64,000 bases of DNA from Roseiarcus sp963721905 (GCA_963721905.1 CAVRMF010000012.1:186001-250000); one strand, 5' to 3'; shown: positions 53,558-62,871, counted from the first letter of the stretch. The notes: generated by a model not told the origin, from the sequence alone. A program made the numbers and translations.

Positions 53558-54711
53558 TCACTTCCCCTCGAGCCGCTGGATCATCTTCCAGATGGCGACG
53601 ACCTGAACGCCCTTTTTCGTCAGATATTGGCGATCGTCGCTGTAGCCCCACCAGTTCCAGCAGCCTTCGGGGTTGGCATAGAGCAGCGCGTCCGCCCAGA
53701 GGTTAGGCGGCAGTTCGCTTGGAGTCGTCGCGTGGGCCTGCGGATAGAGCACGACGATGGCGTTGGCGTCGGCCCATTCGTTCACGCCGATCTTCGTATA
53801 GAACTCGTCGCCAAGTTCTTCCGCCGACTGCTTGCATCCATGCAGCACGACCTGCAGGCGGCAGGGCTGAGCCGCGCCGGGCTCGCAAGTCTTCGGAACA
53901 TAAAGATAGCCGGTGTCCAGGAAGCCGTTCGCCGCCGTCGCCTTGCCGGGGACGAATTCCTTCTGGTCGAAGGCGACGATGCGGCCCGTTGCCGTCGCTG
54001 CGGGCGGTTTCAGATCCTGCCCGTAGATCGCCTTCAGTTCGGCGCCGGCCTGGTCGTACTTACAATCGTCGATGTAGGGCGAGGCGTTGGCGTCGCATGC
54101 GCCGCCGAAGTTTTTCGTCACCCAGGAGTGTCCGGCCTTGGCGGCGGGCCCGCTATGGTCTTCGAACACGATATTGTCGTCGGGCGTTCCGAGCGCGTCA
54201 TAGAGCGCCTTGCCTTTCACGACGGTCTCTGAAGTTCGACCACCTGGTCGGAGCTGCCGGTGAAGAAATAGACCTTCGCGCGCGCCAGGTTGGCCGGCGG
54301 GTCGATCCAGCCCTTGGCGGCAAGCTTTTCGACCCGGTCTTTGTAGGTCGACACGTCGTCCAGCAGGAAGGGGACCTTCAAGCAGGGTCCCACCGCCTGC
54401 GACGCGAGCGCGAGGACGCCGTCCTCCGTGACGTCCTGGACCGCGCAGCCGTAAAGCCCGCCTGCGATCATCGCCGCGCCCATGATGTCGGCGGAATGCG
54501 CAACCTCCAGCTGGTTCGCCATGAACGCGCCCGACGAAATGCCCGCGACCGAGACCTGCGCCGGATCGACCGGGAAGGCGCCGAGCCTCTCAGCCGCTTG
54601 CGCCTGCGCGAAAAGGGCGGGCAGAATCGCCAGCGATGTCAACACGATCAGCCGCCGCCGGCGCCACAAGGTGCCGATCCCGCTCTCGATCTGCTTGACT
54701 GCATCAGCCAT
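53558..54711 (-). CDS. Extracellular poly(3-hydroxybutyrate) depolymerase, type 2 order (frame broken near 54231)
   Basis: About 384 aa when repaired, with an N-terminal signal (RRRRLIVLTSLAILPALFAQ, then AQA). Part one carries the lipase box G-I-S-S-G (about 57-61) and ends SSDQVV; part two carries AGHSW and, last, the oxyanion VVLHGCKQS. The order Ser-Asp-His-oxyanion is the circularly permuted type 2 catalytic domain. No substrate-binding domain is present. The halves join if GAAGTTC (plus strand 54231-54237) is reduced by two bases to GAGTC, giving D-Q-V-V-D-S-E-T-V-V-K. I infer a sequencing error. Fits the phasin and PHB theme. Confidence 0.85.
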
Positions 54712-54843
54712 GGCGGCGTCCCCACTGTCGCCGCGCTTTCAGGTGGTCACATCGGTGACCCAGGCGCGGTGCGGTTGCGCCCTCTGGCATTCCCCCATCG
54801 GCACTCTACCTGCGGCGTCGGACAATTTGCAACCGCGGCGCCC

Positions 54844-55464
54844 TCACGCGCGGGCCGGCTCGGCCGCGACCGCTTCCTCGACCTGCCCCAGCCGCTCCTT
54901 GCCCCAGAACATCTCCTTGCCGACGAAGAACGCCGGAAGGCCGAAGGCGCCGCGCTCGACCGCTTTCGCCGTGTTGTCGGCTAGCCTATGTTTGACCGGC
55001 GCGCCCCGCGCGGCTTCAAGCAGGCCCTCCCCATCAAGGCCCGCAGCGTCGATGGCGCTCCTGAGGACCTCCGGGTCGTCCAGCTTGAGGCCGTCCTCCC
55101 ACATGCCGCGCAAACCCATTTCGAGATAGGTAGCCTCCGCCGCGAACTCGCGCGCGGCGACCAGGCCCCGCATCAGCATCAGCGTGTTGACCGGGAAATG
55201 CGGGTTGAGGCGGAATTTGTCGATCCGGTTCCTCGTTACGAATCGCCGGATTTCCAGCATCTCATATTCGACCTTGCCCTTGACCGGCGCAAAGGCGACC
55301 ACCGGAGACTGATTGTTCGTGGCCTTGAAGATGCCGCCAAGCAGGCACGGCGTGATCTCCAGCTTTGATCCGGTCCGCTCGAGAATGGGAGGGAGCGCCC
55401 GGTACGCCAGATAGACGTTCGGGCTTGCGAAATCGAACAGGAACTCGATCGTCGGCGTCATCAC
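54844..55464 (-). CDS. DsbA-fold 2-hydroxychromene-2-carboxylate isomerase family protein
   Basis: A 206-aa thioredoxin/DsbA-fold kappa-class GST-like enzyme. Seen: IEFLFDFASPNVYLAYRAL (the Ser-Pro catalytic region replacing CxxC), GGIFKATNN, FPVNTLMLMRG and GAFGLPAFFVGKEMFWGKER. In naphthalene degradation the enzyme isomerises HCCA with glutathione; here the true substrate is not known. The ATG overlaps the SDR stop by four bases; last of a four-gene run. Confidence 0.88.
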   Translation of the reverse strand: MMTPTIEFLFDFASPNVYLAYRALPPILERTGSKLEITPCLLGGIFKATNNQSPVVAFAPVKGKVEYEMLEIRRFVTRNRIDKFRLNPHFPVNTLMLMRGLVAAREFAAEATYLEMGLRGMWEDGLKLDDPEVLRSAIDAAGLDGEGLLEAARGAPVKHRLADNTAKAVERGAFGLPAFFVGKEMFWGKERLGQVEEAVAAEPARA

Positions 55465-56204
55465 CAGGTCTCCGCCCAGGGCCTCAGGTCCATCTCGAAC
55501 GTCCAGGCGCTGCGCTTCTGGCGAGAAAGCCAGACGTAGTTCCTGGCGATTTCGTCGGGGACGAGAATCTCCTCACGGGCCAGCTTCTCCGCCGCGTCCG
55601 GCATGAGGCCGCGAATGAATTCGCCGTCGATAGCCCCGTCGATGACGACATGCGCCACATGCACGCCCTTCGGCCCCATTTCGCGCGCCAGGCTCTGCGC
55701 CAGCGCCCGAAGCCCATGCTTTGCGCCGGCGAAGGCAGAAAAGCCGGCCGCGCCGCGAACGCTCGCGGTTGCGCCGGTGAAAAGAATGGCCCCGCGTCCG
55801 CGCGGCGCCATCGCGCGCGCAGCCTCGCGGGTCGTCAGGAACCCGGCGAGACAGGCCATCTCCCAGACCTTGGTATAGACCTGGGTCGTGGTGTCGAGGA
55901 CCGAAAACCGCACATTGGCGCCGATGTTGAAAACGAAGACCTCGATCGGCCCGATCGTCCGTTCGATCGTCTCGACGAAGGCGGCGACGTCGGCCTCCTT
56001 GCGCGCATCGAGCCCGAACGCGTGCGCTTCGGCCCCGTCGGCGCGGATGCGTTGCGCCAGCGCCTCCAGCGCCTCGACGTGGCGCGGTCGTCGCGTCACG
56101 CAGACGGCGAGCCCTTCGCGGGCGAAGGCGCGCGCAATGGCGCCGCCGAGGCCCTCGCCCGCCCCGATCACCACGCAGACGCCCCGCCGCGCCAATTCGG
56201 TCAT
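55461..56204 (-). CDS. Short-chain dehydrogenase/reductase with Phe at the catalytic Tyr position
   Basis: A 247-aa Rossmann protein. Seen: G-A-G-E-G-L-G-G (about 14-21) cofactor loop, N-I-G-A-N (the NAG-like motif), the Ser-containing FTGATASVRG, and the active-site helix S-A-F-A-G-A-K, where the YxxxK motif reads FxxxK. The Tyr-to-Phe change suggests altered or weak activity, though subfamilies with this substitution exist. The ATG overlaps the stop of the upstream hydroxylase fusion (ATGA). Confidence 0.86.
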   Translation of the reverse strand: MTELARRGVCVVIGAGEGLGGAIARAFAREGLAVCVTRRPRHVEALEALAQRIRADGAEAHAFGLDARKEADVAAFVETIERTIGPIEVFVFNIGANVRFSVLDTTTQVYTKVWEMACLAGFLTTREAARAMAPRGRGAILFTGATASVRGAAGFSAFAGAKHGLRALAQSLAREMGPKGVHVAHVVIDGAIDGEFIRGLMPDAAEKLAREEILVPDEIARNYVWLSRQKRSAWTFEMDLRPWAETW

Positions 56205-57904
56205 GCAATATTCCCCCTGCCCTGCTGGCCGCGCGGCAGCACATAGAACGCGATCAGCCCCTGCGCCAGATAATAGGTTGGCAGCGTCCATTGGTCGGCT
56301 GGCCAGCCGACATTGCCGAACTTCATGAGGGCGATCGTCATGTCGGAGAGCATGAAGAGAACGCCGCCAACCCCGACCGCGACCGCCGCGCCGTTGCGCA
56401 TGACCGTCGCGCGGCCGGCAGCCTGGGCCGCGTCGCAAGCAACCATCGCCGCATAGACCACAACCGGGATCTTCAGTCCGGCCGCGACGCCCGGCCAGAC
56501 ATCGGCGAAGACCAGGCTAGCGAAGGCGCCGATCACGATCGCTGTAATCCGCGAGGGCAGGAATCCCACGCCGCGGGAAAAGGCCGCGATGTAAAAGCCG
56601 TGCGCAACGAGAAAGGCGACGAGGCCGGGCGCGAAGAGCGAGGGCGAGATGAGCAGCGTATCGCCCGCGAGCGAGGCGACGAGCGCCGCCGCCACGAGCC
56701 ATTTCACGTCGGGTCGTCCCTCACGCAATGCGAACGACGCGATGAGCAGCGCCATCGTCGCCGGCTTCGCGACGCTTTCGACGCCCGGCCAGCCGAGGGC
56801 GTAAGCCGCGCATGTCAGCGAAGCCGCGAAGACATAGAGCGTCTCGAGAATGGATATGCGCCCGTCGAGCAGCGAGCCCATCGCCCACAACGACGCCGCG
56901 AGCGACAGAAAGACGCCGAGGCCGTTGGTGAGGGGCAGCCCCGGGCCGACCATCAGGAACCCCGCCGTCGCGCCGATCATCGCAACGAGGGCCGCAAAGA
57001 CGAGGATGGTCGCAGCCCGCCCCGCGGGCGGGCCATAACGGCGGATCGCCTTGAGGTCGTAAGGAGCTTGAGGTCCCGGGAGCCTCAGATTGGCCGGAAC
57101 CCAGCCGGGCGGCGCGAACCAAACCCGGATCTTGTCGCGCCAGTCGGCGGCCCGCCAGCTTAAGTCAGCCATGGTCGCGTAATAGGAAAGGTTGGCAGAG
57201 ATCGGGTCGAACGTGCTTAAGCCCCCGCGCACGCCATAGACCGCCGGCTCAACTTCGTCCTCGTAGGTGCCGAACAGGCGGTCCCAGATAATCAGGATGC
57301 CGCCGTAGTTCTTGTCGAGATAGAGGTCGTTGACGCCGTGATGTACGCGGTGGTTCGAGGGCGAGGCGAATATGCGGTCGAACCAGCCGAGCTTGCCGAC
57401 GAGCTCGGTGTGGATCCAGAACTGATAGAGGAGGTCGATCAGCCCGACGGCGACGAACACGACCGGCGGGACGCCGGCAATCGCCATCGGCAGATAGAAG
57501 ATCCAGCCGAGCAGCACGCCCGAGCTTGGCTGCCGCAATGCGGTCGAGAGATTGAAGGCCTCGCTCTGGTGATGTACGACATGCGCCGCCCAGAAGAGGC
57601 CGACCTCGTGGTCGATGCGATGGTTCCAGTAATAGAAGAAATCGTAGGCGATCAGCGCGCCGACCCACACCCGCCAGTCGTCAGCCCGCAGTGAAAACAG
57701 TGAAAAGTGGTTGTAAACAAGCATATAGATCCCGACGCTCAGCGCCAGCATGAAGACGCCCGAAATCTGGCTGAGGATCCCGGCGGTCAGCGACCCGACC
57801 GCGTCGTTGAGCCGGTAGACGTTGCGGCCCAGCGCCAGGCCGATTCCGAATTCCGCCGCCATCAGCGCGACGAACACCGGAATGGCGTAGACGATGACGT
57901 TCAA
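56201..57904 (-). CDS. Fused fatty-acid hydroxylase (alkylglycerol monooxygenase-like) and YhhN/TMEM86 lysoplasmalogenase-like protein
   Basis: A 567-aa membrane enzyme. Residues about 1-290: a sterol-desaturase/fatty-acid hydroxylase domain with the di-iron histidine motifs H-R-I-D-H (about 96-100), H-V-V-H-H and H-R-V-H-H (about 178-182). Residues about 300-560: some eight helices of the YhhN family (MGSLLDGRISILETLYVFAA, SLAGDTLLISP), which includes the human lysoplasmalogenase TMEM86B. In animals alkylglycerol monooxygenase and TMEM86B both cleave ether lipids, so the fusion suggests ether-lipid or plasmalogen turnover. A TTG start follows AGGAGG by five bases. It is coupled to the SDR gene downstream. 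Confidence 0.85.
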   Translation of the reverse strand: MNVIVYAIPVFVALMAAEFGIGLALGRNVYRLNDAVGSLTAGILSQISGVFMLALSVGIYMLVYNHFSLFSLRADDWRVWVGALIAYDFFYYWNHRIDHEVGLFWAAHVVHHQSEAFNLSTALRQPSSGVLLGWIFYLPMAIAGVPPVVFVAVGLIDLLYQFWIHTELVGKLGWFDRIFASPSNHRVHHGVNDLYLDKNYGGILIIWDRLFGTYEDEVEPAVYGVRGGLSTFDPISANLSYYATMADLSWRAADWRDKIRVWFAPPGWVPANLRLPGPQAPYDLKAIRRYGPPAGRAATILVFAALVAMIGATAGFLMVGPGLPLTNGLGVFLSLAASLWAMGSLLDGRISILETLYVFAASLTCAAYALGWPGVESVAKPATMALLIASFALREGRPDVKWLVAAALVASLAGDTLLISPSLFAPGLVAFLVAHGFYIAAFSRGVGFLPSRITAIVIGAFASLVFADVWPGVAAGLKIPVVVYAAMVACDAAQAAGRATVMRNGAAVAVGVGGVLFMLSDMTIALMKFGNVGWPADQWTLPTYYLAQGLIAFYVLPRGQQGRGNIA

Positions 57905-57955
57905 CCGCTCCTCCTGCAGGCGTTTTGGGCCGCGAGAGTAATACGGCGGGGCGCG

Positions 57956-59203
57956 TCAGACCAGCGCCTGCAAGCCCCCGAACACGCCGAGCGCAGACAC
58001 GACCGCGCAGATGCCGACGATGAGGCGCAGCCGCCGGCCTCCGACACGGTAAGGCTCGGGCAACGCGGTCGCGGCCAGCGCCACCAGGAAGCCGACGACC
58101 AGGGGCATCAGCAAAGCGTTCAGCACCTGCGCGGCGATGTTGAGCCAGACAAGGTCGGACGCCACCCAGACCGCAAGCGCTGAGCCCACCACGGCGAGCG
58201 CATAGACGCCATAGAACCAGCCGGCCGCAAAAGGCTTCAGTTCGAGCGTGCGCTTGAGGCCCGCGATCTCGCCGACGCCCCAGGCGAGCGCGAGCGATGC
58301 GACGATCGCCGCGACCAGCGAAGCGCCCAGCACGCCGGCGCCGAAGATGATCTTGCCCGCCGCCGCGCCCAAGGCGGGGGTCAGCGCGCGGCTGATCTCG
58401 CCGACGCTCGAAAGGGTCCCCGGCTGGGCCCCATAGGCGAACGCCGCCGCCGCCGCGATCAGCACCGCGCCGGTCAGGCATTGGGTCAGGACCGCGCCGA
58501 GCGCGGTGTCAACACGCGCGTGGCCGAGATCGGCAGGCTGCAGTCTTTTGTCCACCGTCGCCGACTGCTGGTAGAAGATCATCCAGGGATTGAAGGTCGC
58601 GCCGATGATCGCAGCGACCATGTAGAGGAACTGCCGGTCGCCGAACGGAAGGCTGATCGCGTCGCTCGCCATCGTCGCAAGATTCGGCCGCGCCGCGAAG
58701 GCGACGACGAAGAACGCCAGTTCGAAAAGGCCAATCAGGAGCGCCGCGCGCTCGACCCGTCGGTAGGAGCCCGTCCCAACAATGATGAGAAGCACGGCCG
58801 CCGCGCCCGGCAGGCTGAGGCTGCGCGAGAGGCCGAACATCTCGCCGATGCCGGCGACGCCGGTGAACTCGGTGATGAGCGAGCCGATCGCCGCCACCGC
58901 GAGGCCGACCACCGCCAGAACTGCCCAGCCGAGGCCGTATCGTTCGCGGATGAGTTCCGCGTGGCCCCGGCCGGTGTGGACGCCGAGCCGCACCGTCAGC
59001 TCCTGCACCAGATAGAGCATCGGGATGAGGGCGATGACCAGCGGCAGCAGCCGATAGCGCCATTGGGCGCCCGCCTGAGCAGCCGTCACCACATTGCCGG
59101 CGTCGGTATCTGCCAGCATGACGAGCAGCCCAGGCCCCCAGACCGCGGCCGCGCGGATGAAGGATGGGGCGCTGAGGCTGGTCGTCCGCGCTTCGCCGTT
59201 CAT
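57956..59203 (-). CDS. NRAMP-related divalent metal transporter with atypical metal-binding motifs
   Basis: A 415-aa, 11-helix carrier of the NRAMP fold. The canonical DPGN in helix 1 reads L-A-D-T-D-A-G-N-V (about 31-38), and the helix 6 MPH motif reads GATFNPWMIFYQQ. The helix 4-6 blocks GSLITEFTGVAGIGE and VGLIDLAFF-like segments keep the family outline. Similar changes occur in NRAMP-related Mg2+ transporters, so the substrate may be Mg2+ rather than Mn2+/Fe2+. First gene of the run leading to the hydroxylase fusion, 50 bp away. Confidence 0.84.
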   Translation of the reverse strand: MNGEARTTSLSAPSFIRAAAVWGPGLLVMLADTDAGNVVTAAQAGAQWRYRLLPLVIALIPMLYLVQELTVRLGVHTGRGHAELIRERYGLGWAVLAVVGLAVAAIGSLITEFTGVAGIGEMFGLSRSLSLPGAAAVLLIIVGTGSYRRVERAALLIGLFELAFFVVAFAARPNLATMASDAISLPFGDRQFLYMVAAIIGATFNPWMIFYQQSATVDKRLQPADLGHARVDTALGAVLTQCLTGAVLIAAAAAFAYGAQPGTLSSVGEISRALTPALGAAAGKIIFGAGVLGASLVAAIVASLALAWGVGEIAGLKRTLELKPFAAGWFYGVYALAVVGSALAVWVASDLVWLNIAAQVLNALLMPLVVGFLVALAATALPEPYRVGGRRLRLIVGICAVVSALGVFGGLQALV

Positions 59204-59439
59204 TCGTGAACAACTGCTCCCAAGCCGTCCCGCGCCGATTGCCTCGAAAGGTCGCGCGGCTTGGGACCGGGGAGGCCGAAAGTCAACCGGTCAAAAGCGC
59301 GCGCCCTCGCCCGGGGCGGCAAACCCCGAACGTCTGGCGCCGGATGAAAAAATGCCCCATATATACAGCCGGGCGGCGGCCGCGGAGGACCGCGCATTGC
59401 GGCCCGCTCGAAGCGAAGCCGCCGGCCAGGAGGCTTCCC

Positions 59440-60366
59440 ATGCCACAGCAGAACACGCTCCCGGGGCTTATCTTCATCATCCTGTTCGCCCTGGGGCTGG
59501 CTCTCGCCTATTCAAGCTGGAGCGCCGGCGGCTTCGTCACCGGCGGCGTGATCGCAGTCATAGGCTTCCTTGTCGCCGCAGTCCTCGCCAACTCCATTAA
59601 GGTCGCCAACCAGTGGGAGCGGGTCGTCGTCCTGCGGCTCGGCCAATTCCACATGCTCGCGGGCCCTGGCCTCTTCTTCATCATCCCGATCCTCGACATG
59701 GTCGCCTATCGGATCGACACCCGCGTCATCACCAGCACGTTCAAGGCGGAAAAGACGATGACGCGCGACACTGTGCCGGTCGACGTCGACGCGGTGCTGT
59801 TCTGGAAAGTGATTGACCCGAAAATGGCGGCGCTCGACGTCGCGGACTATGTCTCGGCGATCAACTGGGCGTCGCAGACGGCGCTGCGCGACGTGATCGG
59901 CAAGACGGTGCTCGCCGATATGCTGGAGGGGCGCGAGAAGCTGAGCGTCGAACTGCAGCGCATCATCGACGCGCGCACCGAGCCGTGGGGGATCAATGTC
60001 ATCTCGGTCGAGGTCAAGGACGTGCAGATCCCCGCTGCCCTGCAGGACGCGATGTCGATGCAGGCGCAAGCCGAGCGCGAGCGCCAGGCGCGGGTGATCC
60101 TGGGCGATTCCGAGCGTCAGGTGGCGCAGAAATTCGTCGAGGCGGCCAACACCTACGCCGACAACCCGAACGCCTTTCATCTCCGCGCGATGAACATGCT
60201 CTACGAGGGCTTGAAACGCTCGAACTCCACCATCGTCATCGTGCCCTCGACCGCGGTCGAAACGATGCAGCTCGGCAGCGCGCCGACGATGGCGACTGTG
60301 GCGAGCGCCATCGCGCATGCGGGCGCGGCGCGCGCGGCGGCTGTAGAGGGGCCTGCAGCCGAATAA
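59440..60366 (+). CDS. Slipin (stomatin/SPFH family) membrane protein
   Basis: A 308-aa SPFH-domain scaffold. Two N-terminal membrane helices (about 8-27 and 31-52) precede the band-7 domain (WERVVVLRLGQFHMLAGPG, PVDVDAVLFWKVIDP, ISVEVKDVQIP) and a coiled Ala/Gln-rich end. Bacterial slipins form membrane microdomain rings and act with NfeD proteases; no nfeD lies next to it here. An ideal AGGAGG precedes the ATG at 59440; the longer open frame upstream has no homology. Confidence 0.9.
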   Translation: MPQQNTLPGLIFIILFALGLALAYSSWSAGGFVTGGVIAVIGFLVAAVLANSIKVANQWERVVVLRLGQFHMLAGPGLFFIIPILDMVAYRIDTRVITSTFKAEKTMTRDTVPVDVDAVLFWKVIDPKMAALDVADYVSAINWASQTALRDVIGKTVLADMLEGREKLSVELQRIIDARTEPWGINVISVEVKDVQIPAALQDAMSMQAQAERERQARVILGDSERQVAQKFVEAANTYADNPNAFHLRAMNMLYEGLKRSNSTIVIVPSTAVETMQLGSAPTMATVASAIAHAGAARAAAVEGPAAE

Positions 60367-60464
60367 AGCGTTGTCATGTCATCCCCACGGAACGCGGGAT
60401 CCAGACCTGCCGCGCTTGAGGCGGCCGCAGTCCGACAATTCCGAAGCTCGCGTGCGCGGGCGCC

Positions 60465-61139
60465 TCAAGCCTTCGCGCGCCAGCGCACGAACCCGAGGAC
60501 AAGCATTGGCAGGGCCAGCAGGACACCTGTCGGAGGCTCTGGGACGACGGCCACGCCGGTCACCGGAAAGCCGCCGACCGGTATCGGCGCCTCACCTTCG
60601 ATGCTGATCTGAGAATAGAGGTCGAAGGAGCTGTCGATTTGGAACAAGGCAGCGTTGGGGAACGCGGTGATCGTGACCTGTACGGTCGATGTCATCGACG
60701 GATCAAGGGTGAATTCGATCGGCACCACCCCCTCGAACGTCCCGACGTAGTCTTCGGCGGTGACCACCCCCTCGAATGTCCCGGTCTGGACCAAAGAGGT
60801 TCGGCCGTCCAGCGTCAGATCAAGATCTCCTACTACGGAGAAATCGCCAATCGGGCCTCCTCCGAAGCTGATTTCGCCCGTTACCTTTTCGTCGAGCGTG
60901 AATTCTTCGTTAGGGCCTACAAAGCTGCTGCTCGACGAAAGGATCAAACCTTTGACGTCGCTCGAGCACAATCCGCCGAGTGGACCGCCCATCACACATC
61001 CCGGCGCTTGCACAAAGCCGCTACCCGGCGGGAACGGATCGGGCGAGGTCGAAACGAAAGCCTTGGCGCCGCCGACGCTGGCGACAGCCATCACGCTCGC
61101 AATCAAACAGGAACGGGTGAGCGATGCAGACCGATGCAT
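60465..61139 (-). CDS. Secreted PEP-CTERM sorting-domain protein
   Basis: A 224-aa exported protein: Sec signal (residues 1-27), a middle domain of short beta strands rich in Gly/Ser/Thr (about 50-195), and a C-terminal tail V-P-E-P-P-T-G-V-L-L-A-L-P with a hydrophobic segment and R-W-R-A-K-A end. The VPEP, membrane helix and Arg cluster fit the PEP-CTERM sorting signal cut by exosortase. No exosortase (xrt) gene is in the window. The function is probably in exopolysaccharide or surface attachment. Confidence 0.75.
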   Translation of the reverse strand: MHRSASLTRSCLIASVMAVASVGGAKAFVSTSPDPFPPGSGFVQAPGCVMGGPLGGLCSSDVKGLILSSSSSFVGPNEEFTLDEKVTGEISFGGGPIGDFSVVGDLDLTLDGRTSLVQTGTFEGVVTAEDYVGTFEGVVPIEFTLDPSMTSTVQVTITAFPNAALFQIDSSFDLYSQISIEGEAPIPVGGFPVTGVAVVPEPPTGVLLALPMLVLGFVRWRAKA

Positions 61140-61389
61140 GATTGGACCTCCCGCTGTTTTTCCCCTGCGTTGCTGGCGCAGGGTAAATAATTCTAAAGTG
61201 TCTTCATGAAGGTTATACTACGCGGGTCCTCCGATGCAAGCCGTTTTGGAGCCGTCGCCGCGATGCAGCTGCGCGTTCTGAGGACGCGAATTCTCTTGGC
61301 CAATCCGCGCTGGCGCTTCCCGCGTATGGCGATGAAGAGCCGACCGAACCGGAGCCGGAGGAGATTTTCCGGTTGAAGGGTCCTTGGCT

Positions 61390-62422
61390 TCAGGCCGGCG
61401 TCGGGGCGTCGGCGCGGATCAGCTTCTCGTGCTTGAGCTCCGCCCACAAATCGGCGGGGACAGAATAGCGGAAGGCGGCGAGATTCCGCTCGACCTGGTT
61501 GGCGGAGATCGCGCCGGGAATAATCGAGGCGACGATCGGATGTCCCAGCGGGAACTGCAGCGCCGCGGCCGCGAGCGGCACATTGTGGCGCTTGCAGACC
61601 GCCTCCATTTTCGCCACCCGGTCCAGAATGGCGGGCCCCGCGGGCTCGTAATTGTACATCGCGCCCGGAACCGCGCCGGTCGCCAGGATCCCCGAATTGT
61701 AACCGCCGCCGATAACGATCCCGACGCCGCGCTCGGCGCAGCGGGGGAACTCGCTCTCGAGCACGTCTTGCTCAAGCAGCGTGTAGCGCATCGCGATCAG
61801 AAAGAAATCGATGTCGAAGAGGTCGAGATAGCGCGGGATCGAACTCTTTGGAATTGAAGCCCGCGCCAATTCCTTTGATGATTCCTGCTTCGCGCAATTC
61901 GCTGAGCGCCTTCCAGCCGCTCGTCTTGAGCTGCGCGAAATAAGCCTCGAGCGCCGGCGCATTGTGATCCCAAGGGTCAAGATCGTGGATGAGGAGGACG
62001 TCGACCGAATTGATCCCGAGCCGCTGGAGGCTGTCCTCGAACGAGCGCATCACGCCGTCGTAGCCGTAGTCGAACACGGTCTGGAATTCGAGGCCGCCGA
62101 GCCACTGGTCCTTGATGGCGCCAGGCCCAAAAGGGCGGCGCAAAACCCGACCGATCTTGGTCGACACCACGTAGTCCGCTCGCGGCCTTCGAAAGAGCGC
62201 GCGCCCAAGAGTGTGCTCGGCAAGGCCGCGGCCGTACCACGGCGAGGTGTCGAAATAGCGCACGCCTCCCGCCCAGGCCCTGTCAATCAGGGCCGCGGTT
62301 TCGGCGTCGTCGACGCGTTCGAAGAGTTCCCCCAACGGCGCCGTGCCGAGGCCAAGCTCGGTGACATGGACGTCTGTCCGGCCGAGCTTCCTTGTCTTGA
62401 ACGGAGCGGCCGGCGGGCTCAC
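61390..62422 (-). CDS. Aldo/keto reductase, D-threo-aldose/L-fucose dehydrogenase type (frame broken near 61841)
   Basis: About 343 aa when repaired. A (beta/alpha)8 oxidoreductase: TRKLGRTDVHVTELGLGTAPLG start, GVRYFDTSPWYGRGLAEHTLGR with the catalytic Tyr, KIGRVLRRPF, ALSELREAGIIKGIGAGFNSKE; after the break IPRYLDLFDIDFFLIAMRYTLLEQ and AAALQFPLGHP. Removing one T of GAACTC (plus strand 61841-61846) joins them as K-E-S-I-P-R-Y. The GTG overlaps the clpS2 stop (GTGA). It resembles L-fucose/D-arabinose 1-dehydrogenases. Confidence 0.86.
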
Positions 62423-62724
62423 TCCTCGGGCTCGGTGCCGAAGCGCAGCGGATAGCCCTTGGCGGCGCCGGCTTCCGTTCCGCGCGCCGCTTTCGTCTCG
62501 GCGATGTCTTGGGCGAAAACGGCGACCACGCAGACGCCCTTGCGATGCGCGGTCATCATCACGTTCAGCGCCTGGGTTTCGTTGAGGCGGAACACCGCCT
62601 TCAGCACTTGCACCACGAAGTCGCGCGGCGTGTAATCGTCGTTGAAGAGAATGACCTTGTGCAGGCGCGGCCGCTGGACCTGCGTTTCGGTTTTGGTCCT
62701 TGGTAAGGTGACGGTCTTGCTCAT
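62419..62724 (-). CDS. clpS: Second ClpS adaptor (ClpS2)
   Basis: A 101-aa ClpS-type protein, divergent from the clpA-linked copy. Seen: TLPRTKTETQVQRPRLHKVI, LFNDDYTPRDFVVQVLKAVF, then ALNVMMTAHRKGVCVVAVFAQ, ETKA, and a tail G-Y-P-L-R-F-G-T-E-P-E-E typical of the ClpS2 group of alphaproteobacteria. It likely recruits a different N-degron set to ClpA. The start (MSKTVTLPR) was chosen by family N-terminus; its stop overlaps the aldo/keto reductase GTG. Confidence 0.88.
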   Translation of the reverse strand: MSKTVTLPRTKTETQVQRPRLHKVILFNDDYTPRDFVVQVLKAVFRLNETQALNVMMTAHRKGVCVVAVFAQDIAETKAARGTEAGAAKGYPLRFGTEPEE

Positions 62725-62871
62725 CGTGGCCCCAGGCGTCAGGCTGACGTCGATGCAGGGTCTATTTTGCATGCGCATCGCGCCGCGTTCAAGGGGATCT
62801 CGCGGCCCGCGTCTTGCTCCGCGCATTTCGTGCTCACGGATCCATCGAGGCCGCCCATGCTCAACACGCGA

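Noticed and set aside
60370..60412. Dispersed repeat fragment after the slipin gene (TCATCCCCACGGAACGCGGG)
   Set aside because: It resembles a common intergenic repeat, but only one partial copy is in the window.
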